Origin: VGJW01 sp035286125
GTDB taxonomy: Bacteria; Cyanobacteriota; Sericytochromatia; S15B-MN24; VGJW01
Direction of reading: 5' to 3'
Assembly: GCA_035286125.1 (NCBI GenBank)
Contig: JAYKIS010000033.1
Span: forward strand, 1-64,000
DNA: 64,000 bases
Shown piece after piece: positions 62,196-64,000 of the stretch. Both the position numbers and the translations under genes were made by a program. Numbering within the stretch: position 1 is the first letter of the stretch; the number at the start of each line of letters is the position of its first letter. Under the pieces are notes generated by a model. The model searched no databases, was not told where the DNA came from, and was given only the letters and a program-made list of their open reading frames with translations.

Positions 62196-62364
62196 CGCGG
62201 GGATGACCTGTCCTCGGAAGGCTGCGGGGGATTGGCCGGGCGGACCCGAACCCCTTTAATGTTCCGTTAATCTTAATGGAAAGTAAAGGCCTGCCGAGGT
62301 TTATTTACCCGTCCTTAACCATGTCCATTTGGCGACACGGAGTCCTTCGGGTATGTTCTCGGAG
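62196..62364. promoter_or_regulatory. AT-rich divergent promoter region
   Basis: Between 62250 and 62320 the sequence is AT-rich with three TTAAT/TTAAC words. At the right end TTGGCG (62329-62334), 17 nt, TATGTT (62352-62357) forms a promoter ending 7 nt before ATG 62365. Confidence 0.55.
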
Positions 62365-64000
62365 ATGAGGTCCCGCGTCCTGCACCGGCCGACGCTGCTC
62401 TTGCTTGCGGCCTTGCTGCTCGTGAGCTGTCGCACGGGCTTTGGTGGCCAACCGCAGTCGACCGGTGGCGTCTCGATCCAACCCGCTGCCAGCCCGACCA
62501 CGGGCAACACCATGCAGGGTCCTTTCGTCCTGCCCGGACGGGTCGTGGATGCTGCAGGAACGCCTCTCGCCGGAGTGCCCGTCTTGGCCTGGCCCGTCGG
62601 CATCCTGCCTCCCGACAGCCGGGCCTCGCTGGTGGCGAACGACGCAGCCGGCCTCATTGCCAACAACGCCGCGGGACTCGTTGCCAACGATGCCGCTGGC
62701 CGCCGAATCCTGCAACTTTCCGTCGCACGGGCCATGACGGATGCCAGCGGCGCGTTCCGGCTCGAAGTCCCGGAAGGACGGTACAACCTCGAGGCCGTGC
62801 GCGAGATCAACGTCAAGGCGTGGATGGCAAACGTTTCCGCAGGCCCCGGCCGGACAGGCGAAACCGTCCTGCGGGCCTTGCCGACTGGACGCATCACAGG
62901 CCGCGTGGCCTTGCCCGCGCCCACCACCGGAACCGGCGCGCCGGTGTTCGTGACCGAAACAGAAGTCCTCATCGCCGGTTCCGGCTACAAGGCACGACCG
63001 GACGCCAGCGGCAGCTTCCTTATCGAGAACGTGCCCACCGGGATTTTCCAACCCATCGTGTGGCATCCGATCCTGGGTGCAGCCAAGCCGTGGGGCGAGA
63101 TGGTCGAAGTCCCTGCCACGGCGGAAGGACTTGCCCTTCCGGTCATCCGACCCGCCACGGGCGGGGGCTGGATCGCGATTCCAGGTCCCGTGACCGCAGG
63201 CACGCCGAATCCGTCGCCCAGCCCGACGGCAGCCGTTGCTTCGCCCAGCCCGACGGCAGCCGTTGCCGCGCCATCCCCCACGCCGACGGGGGACATGCCG
63301 TCGCCTGTGGCGACGGAGACGCCTGCACCGTCTGCAACGCCCCCGGCCTCCCCATCTCCTACCCCCTCCCCCGCACCGGTGGTTTCCCCGATTCCCACCG
63401 CCACACCTGCTCCGACGGCTGCGCCGACGCAGGCTCCTGCAGCCCAGCGGCCCGGCGTGTTCTTCATCGAAGGCAACCTGCCCTACGCCCTCCACAAGAT
63501 GGGGCACATCAGCCTGCACCGAGAGGCCCTGGCGTCCATCGGCCTCGACCCTGCGCTGCCCCGGCACCTGTTGCTCGGGGGCGTGACGTCGCAACCCGGT
63601 GGCAGCCGACAGGCGACGGACTCCGTCGTCATGATCACCGAGGACGACCAGGGACGCCTCAGCACCTTCAGGACGCTCGAGAGCCGGCTGCGCGTGCCGC
63701 GCCACAGTCCCGGAGTCGTCTTCATCCCGCCCTACGTCTACGTGATTGGGGGCATGGCGGATTCGGATGCCAATGTCCCAATCGCGTCCGTCGAACGGGC
63801 CAGGTTGACGCTCGATGGGCTGGGCTCATTCGAATCGGTGGGCAACCTGCTCGATGAGCCCAAAAGCCGCATGCACCTGGTTGCCTTCGATGCGTGGCTG
63901 TTCGCCGTCGGCGGTCGCACAGGTCCCGGGGATCGGGACTTCAGCCAAGACATCTCCAGAGCAGCCATCGGACCGGACGGCGAACTGGGAGCATTCTCGG
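62365..64000 (+). CDS. Lipoprotein with carboxypeptidase-regulatory-like and kelch-like parts (3' end outside window)
   Basis: The frame stays open to the window end, 545 codons. ATG 62365 gives MRSRVLHRPTLLLLAALLLVSC, a clean lipoprotein signal (L-L-V-S-C); ATG 62353 is less likely, since a -10 box overlaps it. Residues about 55-230 contain beta repeats of the carboxypeptidase-regulatory type (GRVVDAAGTPLAGVPVLA, MTDASGAFRLEVPEGRYNLEAV). Inside them are three tandem units of NDAAGLIAN type. A Pro/Ala/Thr linker of about 100 residues follows, and then kelch-like strands (VVFIPPYVYVIGGMAD, AFDAWLFAVGGRTGPGD). Function is unknown; surface display is likely. Confidence 0.8.
   Translation, partial: MRSRVLHRPTLLLLAALLLVSCRTGFGGQPQSTGGVSIQPAASPTTGNTMQGPFVLPGRVVDAAGTPLAGVPVLAWPVGILPPDSRASLVANDAAGLIANNAAGLVANDAAGRRILQLSVARAMTDASGAFRLEVPEGRYNLEAVREINVKAWMANVSAGPGRTGETVLRALPTGRITGRVALPAPTTGTGAPVFVTETEVLIAGSGYKARPDASGSFLIENVPTGIFQPIVWHPILGAAKPWGEMVEVPATAEGLALPVIRPATGGGWIAIPGPVTAGTPNPSPSPTAAVASPSPTAAVAAPSPTPTGDMPSPVATETPAPSATPPASPSPTPSPAPVVSPIPTATPAPTAAPTQAPAAQRPGVFFIEGNLPYALHKMGHISLHREALASIGLDPALPRHLLLGGVTSQPGGSRQATDSVVMITEDDQGRLSTFRTLESRLRVPRHSPGVVFIPPYVYVIGGMADSDANVPIASVERARLTLDGLGSFESVGNLLDEPKSRMHLVAFDAWLFAVGGRTGPGDRDFSQDISRAAIGPDGELGAFS

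Noticed and set aside
62305..63705. 466-residue minus-strand frame near the right end
   Set aside because: The plus strand carries a lipoprotein signal and domain repeats with a good promoter; the minus frame is low-complexity Gly/Arg.

Overview
The window is dense, high-GC bacterial DNA with about 50 protein genes, no rRNA or tRNA, no insertion sequence, no CRISPR array and no phage genes. The cell it suggests has two membranes: there is an HME-type RND efflux pair, a porin-like beta-barrel protein, an RseB-like periplasmic protein and several lipoproteins. It makes meso-diaminopimelate by the succinylase route (dapD, dapE, a DapC-like aminotransferase, dapF). The yggS-sepF-proC-yggT cluster, csaB, a DUF4332 lipoprotein and a GHL10 secreted glycosidase point toward the Cyanobacteriota. 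A deep-branching non-photosynthetic relative (Sericytochromatia or Vampirovibrionia type) fits best. This placement is inference from gene content and order, not a phylogeny.

Layout. Positions 1-4800 hold envelope genes (DUF5808 membrane protein, SpoIID/LytB protein, DUF4332 lipoprotein, GHL10 glycosidase, LysM protein). Positions 4859-7692 hold an acyl-CoA synthetase and RNase Z. Positions 7656-15231 are mostly unrecognised secreted or membrane proteins, including a pseudo-hydrolase, an RseB-like protein, a TonB-shaped protein and the first MshEN-repeat protein, plus comM. Positions 15228-17029 hold miaA-dapF, followed by the opposing RND pair (17033-21954) and dapD-dapE-aminotransferase (21979-25033). 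Positions 26297-30539 form a strand-coherent block: an eight-repeat MshEN-like protein, csaB, a WecG/TagA glycosyltransferase, ftsE and ftsX. After a NUDIX gene comes nrdJ behind two candidate NrdR boxes, then a coupled minus-strand operon (UbiB-like kinase, hydrolase, acylphosphatase-like protein, unknown protein, ferredoxin), a subtilisin, and the yggS-sepF-proC-yggT operon. Positions 42285-50295 run on the minus strand: a 998-residue LysM/peptidoglycan-binding protein, valS, a NamZ-type muramidase and a porin-like protein. Next come a M20-like protein, an orphan histidine kinase and a Fur-family regulator, then infC-rpmI-rplT with a classic attenuator leader. The window ends with a zinc-ribbon/AAA/TPR regulator, a lytic transglycosylase, a chlorophyll-synthase-like prenyltransferase and a partial kelch-like lipoprotein.

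Three themes stand out. First, many genes act on the cell wall or division (SpoIID, LysM proteins, NamZ, Slt, FtsEX, SepF, CsaB, Dap enzymes). Second, several proteins keep a catalytic fold but lack key residues: a cyclase-like domain, an alpha/beta hydrolase, an acylphosphatase and a M20 peptidase. Third, a recurring promoter layout places a TAnnnT -10 box only 6-8 nt before the start codon, which predicts widespread leaderless mRNAs. The most novel single gene is the protein at 26297-27040. It is built almost only from eight copies of the c-di-GMP-binding MshEN-type motif, and it sits at the head of the envelope-polymer and FtsEX block.
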